Notes under the pieces: model-generated | Told to the model about the DNA's origin: nothing | The model's input: the letters and a program-made list of their open reading frames with translations, nothing else | The model's database searches: none | In this document: positions 36,849 through 49,453 of the stretch, in pieces | How positions within the stretch are numbered: the first letter of the stretch is position 1 | Layout: each line of letters opens with the position of its first letter | Translations under genes and position numbers: made by a program | Origin: Pyxicephalus adspersus | Lineage: Eukaryota > Chordata > Amphibia > Anura > Pyxicephalidae | Direction: 5' to 3' | DNA length: 64,000 nt | Assembly: GCF_032062135.1 (NCBI RefSeq) | Contig: NC_092859.1 | Coordinates: 90,415,483-90,479,482 of the forward strand

Positions 36849-37343
36849 TCACCGAAATGTGGAGGCAGTTTCCCAATTCAGAGATGTACAAACACCAAAC
36901 GACCTAATGGTAACATTCCACTGCCAATCCCAACACAAGTTCGAAATCACAAAGCAGTAGAAGAAATGTGCATTATCTTTCTCCAGAGCAATGCAGCAGT
37001 AAGCTGACTGGTGGAATAGGTGATCAATAACAGTCCAGAACAATCCTGCGTGCCTACAGCTCCAAACTTGTTCCCAACACAAATTGCAGTTTCCTGAGAA
37101 GTGAAATCTGCAGTAGTGGTGCATTTTTAATTCTAATAATGGTAGCTTGATCTCAGCCCTATCGAAAGGATAATGATCTAAAATAGCAGTCAGAGCTTGC
37201 CTCTGAATTTTATAGGGTCTGGCTGGGGCATAATTGTGTGCAATATGAAATCTATGAGTAATAAAGTCTCTAGAGTCCTCAGCTCCTCCACATCTACTCA
37301 TTGTCGCATTTGGATTTATGGCATCTCCTACCTTATAAACCAA
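36849..37343 (-). other. 164-codon open frame of unknown nature
   Basis: The longest open frame in the window after AMIGO2. The product is rich in His, Cys, Trp and aromatic residues (for example HHYCRFHFSGNCNLCWEQVW). It has no clear domain, signal peptide or membrane segment, and no neighbouring exon signals were identified. It may be chance or a fragment of a decayed mobile-element gene. I do not recognise it. Confidence 0.15.
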
Positions 37344-38108
37344 ATTTTTGGCCGAACATTGGTATTTTTTATGTTTAGCAAAACCAAATCAAATTCAATG
37401 CAATATTTGGACCAATTTTATGATTACTCTAAATACAAATAGTAACGAGTCCTATAAACCATAGATTGTAACCAAAGCTAACATAACAACAGGTTTAAAT
37501 GTACAATAACAACTATATTTTAAGAAATGTCAAATTATTCATTTAGTTTATACTTAGACTAAACACTGCATCTGATGCATTTAATAAAAGCACATTTGTA
37601 AAACTGAACTATAATTTATATTTTTGGCCATTTGGGGATTACTGTACATTATTCATGTGTAGCTGCTCATCACAACAAACTAGAGTAAAACAACTAGGGC
37701 ATATGTAATGCATCTAATATTATCTCAGCAAAGTAGCACAACCAGGAGATTCTCTGTAACACCCAGTTAAAGTACAGCAGTCCTCAGGTCTAAAAAAAAT
37801 TGAAGGATTACCCTGCTACCTTACTGTACTAAGAAAAAATGCCCAGCAAGAAAACTATGTAGTAAAGTAAAACATATATTATTTTATTTATTTGTTGCAG
37901 TACTAGAATAAAAGCAAATAAATAAAAGCAAATAAATCAAATATTTAAATGTCAGAAGAAATCAATAATTAGTAATCACAAAAAATGGAAAGAATAATCA
38001 CAAAAATATTTCTAATGGTAATAAACACTGGAGGAATTTTAAAGCTGAAGTTTAAAGTACCCTTTATTCTCTCCTTCCTAACTCGCTCTAGTGTCCCTTT
38101 CACCTTTT
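37344..38108. other. Intergenic, nothing recognised
   Basis: AT-rich, with a short 'aaataaataaaagc' repeat near 37910-37940. Confidence 0.4.
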
Positions 38109-39193
38109 TTAACCACCTGGGTGGTTAGCCCAAACCTGGTTTGGGTAAGAAAAGTTGCTACAATCGTTTACCCAGAACCAGGTTCGGGGTAGCTAAAAGT
38201 ATAAACAAGCGTTACAGTGCAATCCGATTGTCATACAACATTGTATGACAATCGGATTACAACTGAAAAAAAATACTTACCCTGTCCCCGCAGCTCCTCC
38301 GGAGACGTCTTCTCTGTTCAGTCTTCTCCCGGCGTGTGCAGTGACGATCTCCGGGGTTTCCCGGTGACGTCGGTGCATGCGCCGGTGCGGGCGGGAGGCA
38401 GGGCGGGAAATTCAAATCACTTTGCATTGAACTCAATACAAAAAAGCTGTATTGAGTTCAATACAATACAAATTTAATAAATTTTGGACATATTTCGGTG
38501 AGCTAAGCAATAGTTCGGTGAATTATAAGTAATTATTGAGTAATTCGGTGAATTATAACCTACATCACATTATATACACTATAATCTACATAACCTATAA
38601 TCTAAAATAAATTTCCATGCAAAAAATGTAACACTTTTTGCATTAAAGTATGGAAATAATTAGAACACTTGGCGTTCGCGTATGCGGCCCTCGGCGATTC
38701 CTGATGATGTCAGTGCATGCGCCAGTCGACGGGGGTCGTAGCGGGAAATTCAAATATTTTGTATTGGATTCAATACAAACTCCTGTATCCAATCCAGTAC
38801 AAAATATTACAAAATATATTTATGTGGTTTTATCTATAGGTATGTGACGTTGGACTTTGTTTTAAAATTTACCACACTAGGGAGGTGTTTTAGAAAAATA
38901 TATTACTATACAGTATACCGAATTATTGCATTTTCAGTATTTTTGATTTATTTATGCATTCTTGTTTAAGCTGATTTTTGTGTTTTTTATTTAATTTTAT
39001 TATTAAAGTAATTTTTTTTTTTACATGATTGTGTGTTTCAAACTTTTTATATATTCATTATATCTACTAGACCCTTGTTCGGACATATTTCTGTAAGTTA
39101 CAGGTCTACAATTTAAAAAAAAAATTTCATAAAAAACAGTGTACCGCTTTTGGTACAGAAATCTAGACATCAGTGAAACGCCCAGGAGGTTAA
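38109..39193. mobile_element. TTAA-flanked non-autonomous DNA transposon (piggyBac-like) with internal duplication
   Basis: TTAA at 38109-38112 and 39190-39193 flank the ends 'ccacctgggtggtt' and, inverted, 'cctcctgggcgtt'. TTAA targets and CC-starting ends point to the piggyBac superfamily, by inference. Inside are a perfect 18-bp inverted repeat (38221-38238 with 38241-38258, 2-bp loop) and a perfect 15-bp inverted repeat (38426-38440 with 38448-38462). A GC-rich unit with 'gcatgcgcc' and 'gcgggaaattcaaat' occurs twice (about 38340-38470 and 38680-38810). The short frames over these units are similar to each other only because the DNA is duplicated; no transposase is present. Confidence 0.8.
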
Positions 39194-39382
39194 CTGAATT
39201 GACCCAATACTGTATAATCCCCCTTCTTGGGCTAGTAATGGTCTTACAGAGGCTGCAAAAGATCTATTTTTGGAAGCAAGGAGTCCTCAGCCTGTCTGTC
39301 AGCCTCTGTGATCAAAGACCAATCAGAGGCAAAAGACAAGGCACATAAAAGACAGGAATGATCTCTGCACTTCTCAATGTAC

Positions 39383-39710
39383 TATGCTATGTACACACGT
39401 GCAATCATTGTCGTTGGAAAGGATCTTTCACGATCCTTTCCAATGGCTAACGACTGCACGATGCATAAACGAGTGCTGTACATACCATTCTGCTCTATGG
39501 AAAGGGGAGGGGGAGAACAACAGAGCGGCACCCCACTGCGCTCTCTCCCCCTTCACTTCCATTAGGATCGATCATCATCCATCGCCGGTGGATCCGCCAG
39601 GATGGTCGCTCGGACGATGGACGTTGAGCGCTGTACTCATGTAAGATTATCGTCTGATATTGACCCTGAGCTGATTATCAGGCAAGAACAATTGCGTGTA
39701 TACGTAGCCT
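39383..39710. mobile_element. MITE sharing ends with the 32.7-kb element
   Basis: The left end 'atgctatgtacacacgtgca' pairs with the complement of 'tgcgtgtatacgtagcct'. TAC flanks the right end and nearly abuts the left one, compatible with a 3-bp target duplication. 'ggatcgatcatcatccat' and 'cgatgg' words repeat the CpG-rich style of the first element, but the middle is different. Confidence 0.7.
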
Positions 39711-39794
39711 TACACTTCAGCACAGTCACCCTGCTTTGTTCCCATACTCATGCTGTTCAGTCTTGTGTGCAGGCAGCCAGTCTATCTTCTGGTT

Positions 39795-39822
39795 TTGGAG
39801 AGCTTTAATAAATTAGGCCCAA
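39795..39822. repeat. End fragment of palindromic family A
   Basis: 'ggagagctttaataaattag' followed by 'gccc' is the terminal sequence of the family seen at 2531 and 34558. The rest is absent. Confidence 0.6.
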
Positions 39823-40639
39823 TGTCTCTTTGATCATGCAGGCACAGTGTTAGCGAAGAAGATGCTGCCCTGCAATTCTGAACAGCTTTTTCTCTCCACT
39901 AAGTGTAAATTTTACAGAAATCTATGTAAAATAAACACCATGACTCATAACAAGAGAATAGTAAATTTAGGCAAGGACAGGGGATTTTCCAGCTCATAGT
40001 ATTGCCTCTCACACATTGCATCAGCACATAGGTCTTTCTAGATGAATTGCATTTACATGCTGATCACCTCAGGAAACATACATATACAGTTAAAAATAAA
40101 TGATTGGCAGGACAGAAAGCAGCTGAAAGATAGCGGTGCAGGACAGCACATATTTTGTGGAATAAACTAGATAATCCTGGTAGTCCATCAGTCTGAAAAT
40201 TAGGTGGGCCCATTATACCCTTTAAAGTTTCTAATGATTGTGTGGAAGTTGTAGTATACAGGGAAAATAACTTTTAGAACCGGACTATCTACAAGTGTGA
40301 AAAAAGAAAGGTAGGGCTTCAGCTTTAAAGCATAAAAGTTAATAGTAATTGGCAGACAGGGGTACCTTCTCCCCTATTTTACCTTCGGTGCCGTTTTTAC
40401 AGAAAAAGTGAAATTTTTTCCTGGACAGTTAAAGGGGACATAAGTCTACAAGTCAATCTTTTTCTGCTAAATCCAGTGAAAGGAGAAGAAATAGTTTCTG
40501 ATGGTTCAGTGGATTTGAACTCGGGGGATTGCAGGAGCTGACAAAAAAAGGTTAACGGAGCAGATTTTTAGTTATTCACTGATGTCCATTTATAAATAAC
40601 AAAATGAACAATTTCTTTTGTTGAGATATGCAAAAAATG

Positions 40640-41010
40640 TTATAACACAGAATCCGCATGGGTTTATGAAAGATACGCCTTGTCTAACATGATCAGTTGT
40701 GTGTGGAGGTTTGTATGCGCAAATGCAATTAATGTGATAGTATTCATTTTAAATTTGACAAACTTTCCCACAGTCTAAAAGATAGAATTTAGAATGCAAA
40801 GACTTGGGGGAATGTACATGTGTAGCACTGGTGTATCCCAGGTATTGTCTCTATTTAATCTATTTCATATTGATCTGCTAGATGAAATAGAAAGTAATGT
40901 GTACACTCTCGCTCAGGTTACACAATTATGTGAATTGTCAAAGCTCAGCAGAATACTGGTAGATTACAAATGTATCCTAATAAAATGTTAACATTTGCAG
41001 CTGAATGTCA
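40640..41010 (+). pseudogene. Decayed non-LTR retrotransposon reverse transcriptase fragment
   Basis: The translation TQNPHGFMKDTPCLT resembles the 'QHGF…S.LTNL' motif of LINE reverse transcriptases. Further on, LSLFNLFHIDLLDEIESNVY followed by TLAQVTQLCELSK aligns with the 'LFNLFINDL … FADDTKL' catalytic block. The catalytic Asp pair is lost (LAQV in its place), so the enzyme is inactive. Family is probably CR1/L2-like, from memory. The ends are not defined. Confidence 0.65.
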
Positions 41011-42080
41011 AAAATAAAAATAAATAAACTTGAAAAATATAAGGTTATGTACAAAGACTGTGGTAATAATATTGTCTTCTATAAATAAAAGCAATGCCAT
41101 TAAGCAATGTATACCTAATGAAAGACTTGGAAAAAAGAGTTAACAACCACATTCATTATTTACAGTGACTCTGCCGTGGGTGCATTATAAAGGAGATATA
41201 CATTTTTTTTGGAAAGATCTGGAATCTTTTAAACTAATCAAATAAGTGAATAAATCATACAATGAAAAGTTGCAGATATTTTCCTTTTTATTTTACAAAA
41301 TGACAACTTAAAAGCAATTTAAAATCCAAGGCCAGTAGCCAGAAATGTTATGATGGTTTAAAATAAATCAGTTCTATCTTACGTATTATGAAAATACTGT
41401 GATCCAGAGAATCTATCCACTGCCCTTGGAGACCCAACTGTCCATAGCATCAAATTTTGTCTTCCCTTCAATCAAAACTGAACAAGATGGACACAAGCTC
41501 TTTTCTCATCTTAATTTCCATATAACTGCTACTACATATGATAAAAAATACTTGTTGTAATTGGTTACTACATTAATTTTTGTTATTCTTTAATATATTT
41601 ACAGAACAATTGTGTGACATGCAAAATATTTTTTTTCTTTTTGCATTCCATTAGGTTATTTTTACCCTTCCTTTATCTTCATAAAGTCACCTCATCCAAC
41701 CTTTATCTGCAATTTGATGCATAAATTGTAGTTCATTTTAGACAAACACTTTACTATCTACTTCATAGGTAGTCAATTCTTATGGTCACAATTCTAGTTT
41801 CCATGACAACATTTTCAAGTGGGCAGAATATACTTATTGACCTATAATTTAACACCTATGAAGATAGCTGGAATGGAAATGTAAATTGCAAGTTACATAT
41901 CTGTTAACATTTATTGAGCTGAGGAGACTAAAAATGAACAAGGAATACCAACCTGTTAACAACAGTCACATTAAATCAACCTCCTCCCAGATCATATTTC
42001 AGGCAAGAAAATAATTTAAGGTAAACTTTTAATAACTATGAGAAAAGTAGTTTTAGTATGTAAATTGCAGTTGTAACTAA
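41011..42080. other. Intergenic, nothing recognised
   Basis: AT-rich sequence without supported genes. Confidence 0.4.
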
Positions 42081-42226
42081 GGGCTCTATTAAGAAAATCT
42101 GACATTCGCTGAAACATTCCCTGGTGGAGAATAAATTACTGCCATTACCACACATGGAGCAGGAAGATTTCCCACCAGGGAATGTTTGAGGGAATGCTAT
42201 ATTCCCTGCAATTTTAAATAGAGCCC
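42081..42226. repeat. Small palindromic interspersed element, family B
   Basis: The ends 'gggctctattaa' and 'ttaaatagagccc' are inverted. The inner arms 'gaaacattccctggtgg' and 'ccaccagggaatgtttg' also pair, around the core 'aaattactgccatta'. It is about 146 bp and the best-preserved member in the window. Confidence 0.8.
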
Positions 42227-43064
42227 TGACTGTTTAGCTAATATGAAAGGAAATACAACAATTGCTATAAATTACTACACTTTGCACACCAACATTCATC
42301 CATCATGGCTGCCTAATTAATGGCAAATAACTGTTGTTTGAGACCTCATCTGTGCTAACCTTTGTGTGTATTGAGTGTTCCTGTTTTTTCTGCCCCTTCA
42401 TTATCTTTGTTTGCATGTCTTTGTTTGAATCTCAGCTGTAGGGTCCATGAAGTCCATTAAAAATTCATCTCATTATGGATTTGGTTTTAAGATCTCTACA
42501 ACTTTGTTCGTTGTTTTCTAGTAACAGATAATCCAAAGACATTTCTAACATAGACCTACTGAAAGACTTTATAGTGTATTGTATAAAAGGTACTTTAGAC
42601 TGCTTTTGTTGTATTGTTCAAAAGTTGTACTACAGTATATACTCGAGTATAAAGCAACATTTTATTGACCTGAAAATGACAGTGGAAAAAAGTTCTTGGG
42701 TCACAACTAGTGCTCATTTAAAATGTGTAACAAACTCTTTATATGCAGAATAATATAAAATAATTTGTTACACACCGTACATGGGGACACAGTACCATCT
42801 TCTAGTGGCCAACAACCAAAGGCCTACAAAAAAGATCTTTTCAAAATCAAGAAAGGGCACAAATCCCATCAATTTCAATGACAGAGGCAATTCAGAGGCA
42901 ACTTTAAACAAGCACAGGTCAACTAATTCAGCCAGCAGGATAGATTCACTATGCCATAAAGCTTTGTTTAAAAAAAAAAAACAATGACCACCCCCTCCTC
43001 ATAATATTAAAACTCGACTGTTCAATAGGAAAAGAAAGTAATGTGCCAAGGAGCCGGCTTTCTT

Positions 43065-43087
43065 AAAAAAAAAAAAAAAAAAAAAAA
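43065..43087 (+). repeat. (A)23 homopolymer
   Basis: 23 consecutive A residues at 43065-43087. It could be a retroposon tail but no retroposed body was recognised to its left. Confidence 0.9.
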
Positions 43088-43280
43088 CAGACCGACTGCC
43101 TGTCCTCAACGATGGCCCCTGTCCACAACCTGGCCTCCATATTGTTGCAATCTGGAAGAGGGGTTTTAATTTGGAATCTGGAACCCCCTATAAAGTAAGG
43201 AGCCCCTAGATATTCACTCCTTACTTTAGGAATCAAGTACAGGAGTACTTCTTACTTGCTCCAAGAAATGATTTAAAAAA

Positions 43281-44044
43281 GCCTACCTCCTTCCTGCTAA
43301 ATTGCCTCTCTCCTGTGCATGCGGACAGTTCTCAGCCTGGGCACTCTTGCTCTTACAGATATAATCAGTATCTCCCCTCCCACCGGCCAATCAGGAAATA
43401 ATCTCCTAATAGCCCTTGGCTGTTTAGCTGGCTCAGACACAGCACTCAGCGTTCGTGCAACGTGTCTCCACTAGTGCCCATCCCTTAGCTCTGCTTTCAT
43501 TTTTCCATACACCTGTCTGTTAACTGAGTGCTTTCCCAGTCCAGTTCCTGTGCTAACCCCCTGTCTCCCAGTCTATTGTTTTCCTCCCTGTTCCCATGTG
43601 CTGTTCCAGTGTTCCCCTGTATCTGTAGTGACCCCCGTCTCCTGTCTCTTGCGTTCCCCTTTGTCTCTGGTGACCCCTATGTCACCTTTACCTCTTGTCA
43701 TCTCCTGTGTCTACTGTGTTCTCCTGTGTCTGCAGTGACCCTGGTGTCACCAGTGTCTATTTCCTGGATTTCTGGTTCTTGACCCCTGGCTTTGTTCCTG
43801 ACCTATCTTGCTTTCTGCCTGCCTCGACCCTGGCCTACCTTGACTATTCACCTGCCTAGTGATTTGGTACCACAATCTGTTATGCCCTCCCTGGTGTGCT
43901 CAAGGACCGAAACCTGGCAGCAGCCTGCTGCGCAACATCCCCACCACTAGAGGCTCAGGTTGCTGCTTGGATTCTGCACCTTCACGTCACGATTGTACAA
44001 GTCATAGTGCCCCCTCGAGGCTTTGTCCCTCCAAGCGTGATAAA
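43281..44044 (-). mobile_element. LTR-like repeat, inverted copy
   Basis: Reverse complement of the family at 27042-27791. Examples are 'gtgtctccactagtgccca' for 'tggagacac…', 'gatttggtaccacaatctg' for 'ggtaccaaatcac', and 'gcgcaacatcc' for 'ggatgttgcgc'. It lies inside the larger element 42629-44503, so it inserted later. The open frames in it are by-products of its C/T-rich strand. Confidence 0.7.
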
Positions 44045-44503
44045 CACAGTTAAAAATATTTTAATTTTCTTTTTTTAACTAAAACCTTTCCAGGATCATT
44101 TGCTGCAACGTGTAAGTTGATCTGTTAATCAGATGCCCTGACTTTTCAATGTGTTTTGAATGACTGAATATAGAATAATTTCAACCTGAACTTGAACACC
44201 AAGCCTAATTATAACCAAGTAAAAAGTACAAAATACTTCATCCTGTAAAAATAAAAAAATAATATTTAACCTGTGTAGTTTTGTTTTACTTTTTTAAATA
44301 AATAACACACTATGGATGTATTTATTAACATTAATTTTTATCATCATTTCTATTGATTACTGTTTTAAATATTAGCAGTGATGGCTGTGTTTTGTTTCCT
44401 AGGTTTATACTCAAATCAATGTAGTTTTCTTGTTTATTCAGGTAAAAGTAGGTATCTCTGTTTACACCTGGATCAGTTTATACTCGAATATATAAAGTAG
44501 TAT

Positions 44504-46329
44504 TCAAAAAAATATATATCAGTTCTGAGATATAATTCATTTTTTTCTTTGCTTCATGTGAAATTATTAAAGTCAACTGTAATTCAATGTAATTTATATC
44601 AGTGTTTTATCTGGTACCACATGAGTATGTGAAGGCATGTATTTAGTTCAAATCTAAAACATTTTATATATGCATTATGCATAACATTTAACCCTTTAAA
44701 AAATAAAATATTCCTTAGATATCACTTCCATTATGGTAGCATTCTTAATGTTTTGAAGAGTAAAGCCCATATCAATATTGGTAAATATATTCACAAAATT
44801 TATAACTGATTGAGCATCCTTTCATATCTTCATTGACAAAGGTCATATTTTTGTCTGTGAAAACATGTAGGAATTTTCTTAATTGTCTGTGAAAAAGCCA
44901 GCTCATTGTCATTGTTCCTTAAAAAAAGCGAATCCATCATTTTTTCAGCATGCAAAGGACAGAATGACTCATGAGAGCTTTATCGTACACTGTTAGGAGC
45001 CTAATCAAGTATATATAGAATGAACTCATCCTCATTAAAACCATGCTGTTTCATCATGATAATTCTCTAAAAAATAAACACAGCATGAGATATCTAGGTT
45101 TCAAGAAAGATACGAAAATATGAAAATATATGAAAAAAAAATCTGGTAATCGTTTAAACACCTTAAATGCCGAGGGAGGTACATTCGGTGTCATGAGAAT
45201 TTTTATCAGGTGAGATATGTTATTAATTTCCATTTATCATAGCCATCTTATTTCATATCCGCCATATATAGCAAAACATATGAAATGCATAAACAGCAAG
45301 ATATAGAGGGAGTCAAACCTCTAAAAAGGAGAAGATTTTAAAGGAGTGCAAAAAGAGAGGTTGTGAAATGATAATGATAGCTTAAATGCAAAAATCAGTG
45401 TAGACTTTATTCAAGACGTCTATGTGTCAATAGGTATATAACCATTCAAATTGTAACAAATGCGTTGAGTTCAATAATAAAAATAAGTTATAGTATAGTG
45501 AAGGTAAATACAACATAAATTCAGTAAAGCAATGTGCCCCTCTTTTGTACTCATGTAAAACCTTCTCCTAGGTTTTTAGATGTTTGATTCTCCTACATAA
45601 ATAGCATATGAAAAATTATTTTTATTACAAAAGAAAACATGTATAGATTTAGTGACTTTCACAATGTGACATAATCAAAAATATAGTTTGAGGTGCAGAA
45701 AGTCCAGTTTAAAGATGGCAAAGGAGTTAAGTACAGTCCATTATAACTTTTTTATTTGCACTGACAGTTAAGTTTTCAGGCCAGGCTTCTGTGGGTCCAC
45801 CCCCATTATGTAAAAAGATGTGAAGACAAGACGAGAAAAATAACACAGGTTAATAAAACAGAGAAAGGTAATCAGATAATTGGCAGATAAGTGGGAGAAG
45901 GGGAAAGTAAGGAGTCACAGACGTAAAAGTGGTCATAAAACTATTTGACAGTGATGAAGATAGAAGAAGTCCACATTCAGTTTGTTATCTCCCGTTTCAA
46001 ACAGAATTATCACTTATAGTTAAACAATTTTCCTCTCCTGGGTATTTTTACAAAACTAAAACATTCATGTCTTCTATAGAGTGAGTTTAGGAGAAATGTT
46101 GTCCCTCATTTGTGCAGAAATCATATTCTATGTGTTTCCTTGTGTGGTGTGTAATATCGTTCCTGTTTCCCCAATATATGTAGAATCCCTGGTTGAATTG
46201 AATGAGGTGTACTTTACTGGAGTAACAGTTTACTGAAGTAAACATGCATCTTTTTGTTTAGGGCAATAGATTACCAAATTAATTAGCAATATCCTATTTG
46301 TTAGCCTTATTTGTTAAACTGAACATTGT
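44504..46329. other. Intergenic, mostly unrecognised
   Basis: AT-rich, with no supported gene. Near 46140-46200 the minus strand gives a few residues resembling a GIY-YIG-like motif of Penelope-type elements, too weak to call. Confidence 0.35.
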
Positions 46330-46712
46330 TGTACAGGGAAACACAGGGGGAATGAGGGACACAGGGGTCATGCAAAGACAGGGGAACACTGAAAAAGCAC
46401 AAGGGAACAGACAGGGAAACAACAGCCTGAGCAACAAGGGGTTAACAAAGGAGCTACACAGGGAAAGCAATTAACCAAAAGGTGTATAGGAAATGCTCAG
46501 CAGAGCTAGGGGCTTGGCACTAGTGGAGACACAGTGCACGAACACTGAGTGCTGTATCTGAGCCAGCTAAATAGACATGGGCGATTAAAAGGCTATTTCC
46601 TGTTCGGCCGGTGGAGAGGCGATACTGATAAAACTTGGAAGAACAGGATCAGAAATGTCCGCATACAAAGAGGGAGAAGTGTCAGTGCTTTAGCAAGGAG
46701 GAGGTAAGTGAC
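46330..46712 (+). mobile_element. LTR-like repeat, 3' part
   Basis: Matches the right half of 27042-27791: 'aaggggttaacaaaggagct', 'agctaaatagacatgggc', and 'gtgctttagcaaggagga' ending 'gtaagtgaca'. It ends TGACA like the full copy. The left half is diverged or absent. Confidence 0.65.
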
Positions 46713-46814
46713 AGCCAGAGAACAGGTTCTTATTGTTGTCTTCATGTACTGTAGAAATATCAAAAAGACGAATAAATGAGTTGGGCAAGTCCAAACAATT
46801 ACATATATTTATGA

Positions 46815-47118
46815 CATTTATTATTATTATTATTTTTAATATAACCCAGGATTTATTTAGTGCCTACATTATACGCAGTGCTGTACAGAGGTCATAATCA
46901 CGTTACTAACTGTCCCCCCGAGAGACCCACAATCTTATATCTCTACCATAGACAAGTTTTTGGTAAATTGGAGGAAATTGGAGTGCCCGGAAGAAACCCA
47001 CACGAACAAGATGAGCATTTATGAAACTCCTTGCAGATATTGTCCTGGTTGAGATGCAGACCTGGGACCCTAATGCTACAAAAGCAAGAGTGCTAGCCAC
47101 TGAGCCCCATGCCACCCA
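46815..47118 (-). mobile_element. tRNA-like SINE, near full length
   Basis: Read on the minus strand, a tRNA-like head has an A box in 'ggggctcagtggctagc' and a B box 'ggtctgcatct' (complement of 47052-47062). It is followed by 'gtgtgggtttcttccgggca', then the tail part 'ctgtacagcactgcg…aaataaatcc' and a short TTA/ATT repeat. This layout is a common vertebrate SINE-type repeat. The B box differs from the ggttcgaatcc consensus, so it is an old copy. Confidence 0.75.
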
Positions 47119-48108
47119 CAGTTGTAGTTATTGACTTTTAGGGATTGTACAAAATGTAGTCTAAGTCTGGAATAAGTCTAAGTCTGGAATTAGTTGGAGA
47201 AGCAGTAGTCTGGTGTGTGGCATATACAGTAAAAGAATTCTTTTTTTAAAGCTCTACTTCCTTCTACATTTTATTTAGGTTCTTTAACAGATAGAGGACA
47301 ATCATGGTCTAGGGGCAGCTGTATTTCATGTTGGATCATAGTCATATAGAAAAATTTGAAACTAAATAGAAATTCATGTAGGAGATAACCAGTCCTTTTA
47401 CAGTAAGACAGCAATACAAATTTAAACTAAATGTGAATTGCTTTGGACTCCACCAGTTTAATCCATATGAAAGATCACAGTAGTGATAGTGGCTTGCTAA
47501 CATTTATTAGTTTCAGAAGGTAATTTACTGAATTAGATCATATGTAGGCTGCTTCTTTTTGATGTTGCATCTAGGTTACAGCTTACTCGCTTCAGTGATC
47601 TCCAAACCCTTTACAAAGGAAAAAAGGTAATTTATCGTATTGAAATTACCTTTCCTCTACTGGAAATAACTCTTTAACACATGCCAGGTCTTATTTTATA
47701 CATTTTGCAGGTTGAAAAATAAAGTATATACTATTCTGTTGATTCAATGCTATATTTTAAATTTATTACATTGATTTTAACAACTGAAAATGACTGAACT
47801 GGATTAATAAAAATAAATCTGAAGGTAAACGTTATAATTTGGGGAAGGTAGTAGTTATAAGTACTCGTAGTAGTAGTTTATATGATATACTGCTAAATCA
47901 TAGTACATGATATATAATAAAAATGTATGTTTAAATGAAATAATTCCAACCAGTAGATATAGAAGGAATGCCTAACCACTTTGTAAAAGGTAATTTTGTG
48001 CCGAGCAGCAGGAAATATGCCAATGGGTTTTAGGGCCTAAAGTTCTCTCCTTTTTTTTTATTAACAGATCACATTTTTATTACCTTTTTAACATAGGCAA
48101 ACCCTTTG
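47119..48108. other. Intergenic, nothing recognised
   Basis: No supported gene or repeat. Confidence 0.4.
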
Positions 48109-48337
48109 AAATAACTTTCAGGTCTTCAGGGAATCCCTGTTTTAATACTAAATCCACAGCACAGTACATTAATGTGTTGGTCAGTGGGAAGAATGCTTCT
48201 TACATTGCTGGCCAGTGGAAACAATGTCACTCTTACAGATAGCCAAAAAAGAATATTGGTGTCAGTTAAACTGAGAGTCTAAAACTGTTCATTGCTCAAG
48301 GAACCCCTAGCAATGGAGCCCTGGTTGGGAAACACTG
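48109..48337 (-). mobile_element. hAT-like short element, inverted copy
   Basis: Reverse-complement relative of 33936-34212. It ends 'gggaaacactg' and begins 'aaataactttcaggtc', with 'cacagtacattaatgtg' and 'tagccaaaaaagaatattgg' matching the other copy. Confidence 0.65.
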
Positions 48338-49453
48338 CTCTAAGTTACCCTTATCATTCACCCTTAAAAATTAAATTTAAATAGATCCTATTTCTTGCAT
48401 TTCCTAACCCAAATACTGCTTACCAATAGCCTGCTAAAAGAAACAAAGTGAATACAATCTGCTCATGTTCTACTAAAATTGAAGGTCTCTGATAATATTG
48501 GTTTTAACTATGTCAGGTAATGGATATAACATTTTCAACAAAAAATAATGTGTGGTGTCATGTACCTTGAACGTTCCTGTTACTCTAAATTGTTTTTGTG
48601 GACCTTATTGCATGCCCAGTAATCCCATGAAAGAAGCTATCTATTTAGTACTGACCAATAATAATCCTTTTGTAAAAATATATTTGTGGTTATAATTATT
48701 AGATATTCCAATGTATAAATTGTTTCTCAGGCTTCACCATTAAAATATATTTAGGGAAATATTGAAATTAGAATCTTGTCAACAGAACAGATGTCTGCAG
48801 ATGTCCGAGGTGGGGGAATAATTCCTAACCTATTGCTCCTTTCCTCTTCTCAACAGGGACATAGAAAAAACAAAAAATGTTATGCCCCAATTTACATTTT
48901 ATGAAAATCAAAATGATACAAGTGTTTATGTGTAAACTACATTTTAAACTATATGTGCATATCTGTGTTCAGATATTATTCCACAGTAGTGCAGGGCTTT
49001 GGAGTCCCTTTCATTCATAAGTCAGAGGTGGCTATAGCAAAGTATATAATACAAGTTCAAAACAATATGACTATAAGGTGTGTTGATGCATTTTATACAT
49101 TGATATGTATCTTTAAACAATGACTAATAATAATAGCATGATCCTCTGAGATTTAATAAAGATACATACAGTTGAATCTAGTGAGCAAATGCATTGTACA
49201 ATCTATCATTTGTAATTCCTATCAGTGTAATAAACTGGGCATGTCAATAAAACTGAGAAACATCCTGCATGGGATATTCCTAAAGCATTTATTCTACTGA
49301 TAATAGGAATATTATCATTAAATAATAATATGTATTCCACAATACATTGAAAAATTCCTTTGTTAAATTACTGGAGTTTGAAAACAGGTGCAAGAAAATG
49401 TGTTCTGACCTAAATGTAAAATCATGTATGGTAGTGTACAGGCCTTCCAAATT

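Larger units (their letters stand above)
42629..44503. mobile_element. DNA element with 'tatactcgagtata' ends carrying a nested repeat
   Basis: The left end 'tacagtatatactcgagtat' (from 42630) matches the complement of the right end 'tatactcgaatatataaagt' (to about 44501). The right part is shared with the copy at 23650-23998. A 764-bp LTR-like repeat sits inside it at 43281-44044, so much of its length is secondary. No transposase was seen. Confidence 0.65.

Noticed and set aside
36849..37343. Protein-coding gene of 164 codons
   Set aside because: No domain, no conserved motif and odd composition; kept only as a low-confidence open frame.
38217..38847. Two similar short frames that might be a gene pair
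   Set aside because: The similarity follows from a DNA-level duplication within a TTAA-flanked element; there is no transposase-like motif.
43528..43782. Ser/Pro/Val-rich open frames
   Set aside because: They come from the C/T-rich strand of the LTR-like repeat and have no counterpart frame in the other copies.
46084..46210. Possible GIY-YIG endonuclease remnant of a Penelope-type element (minus strand)
   Set aside because: Only a handful of residues fit and they change frame; not distinguishable from chance by eye.
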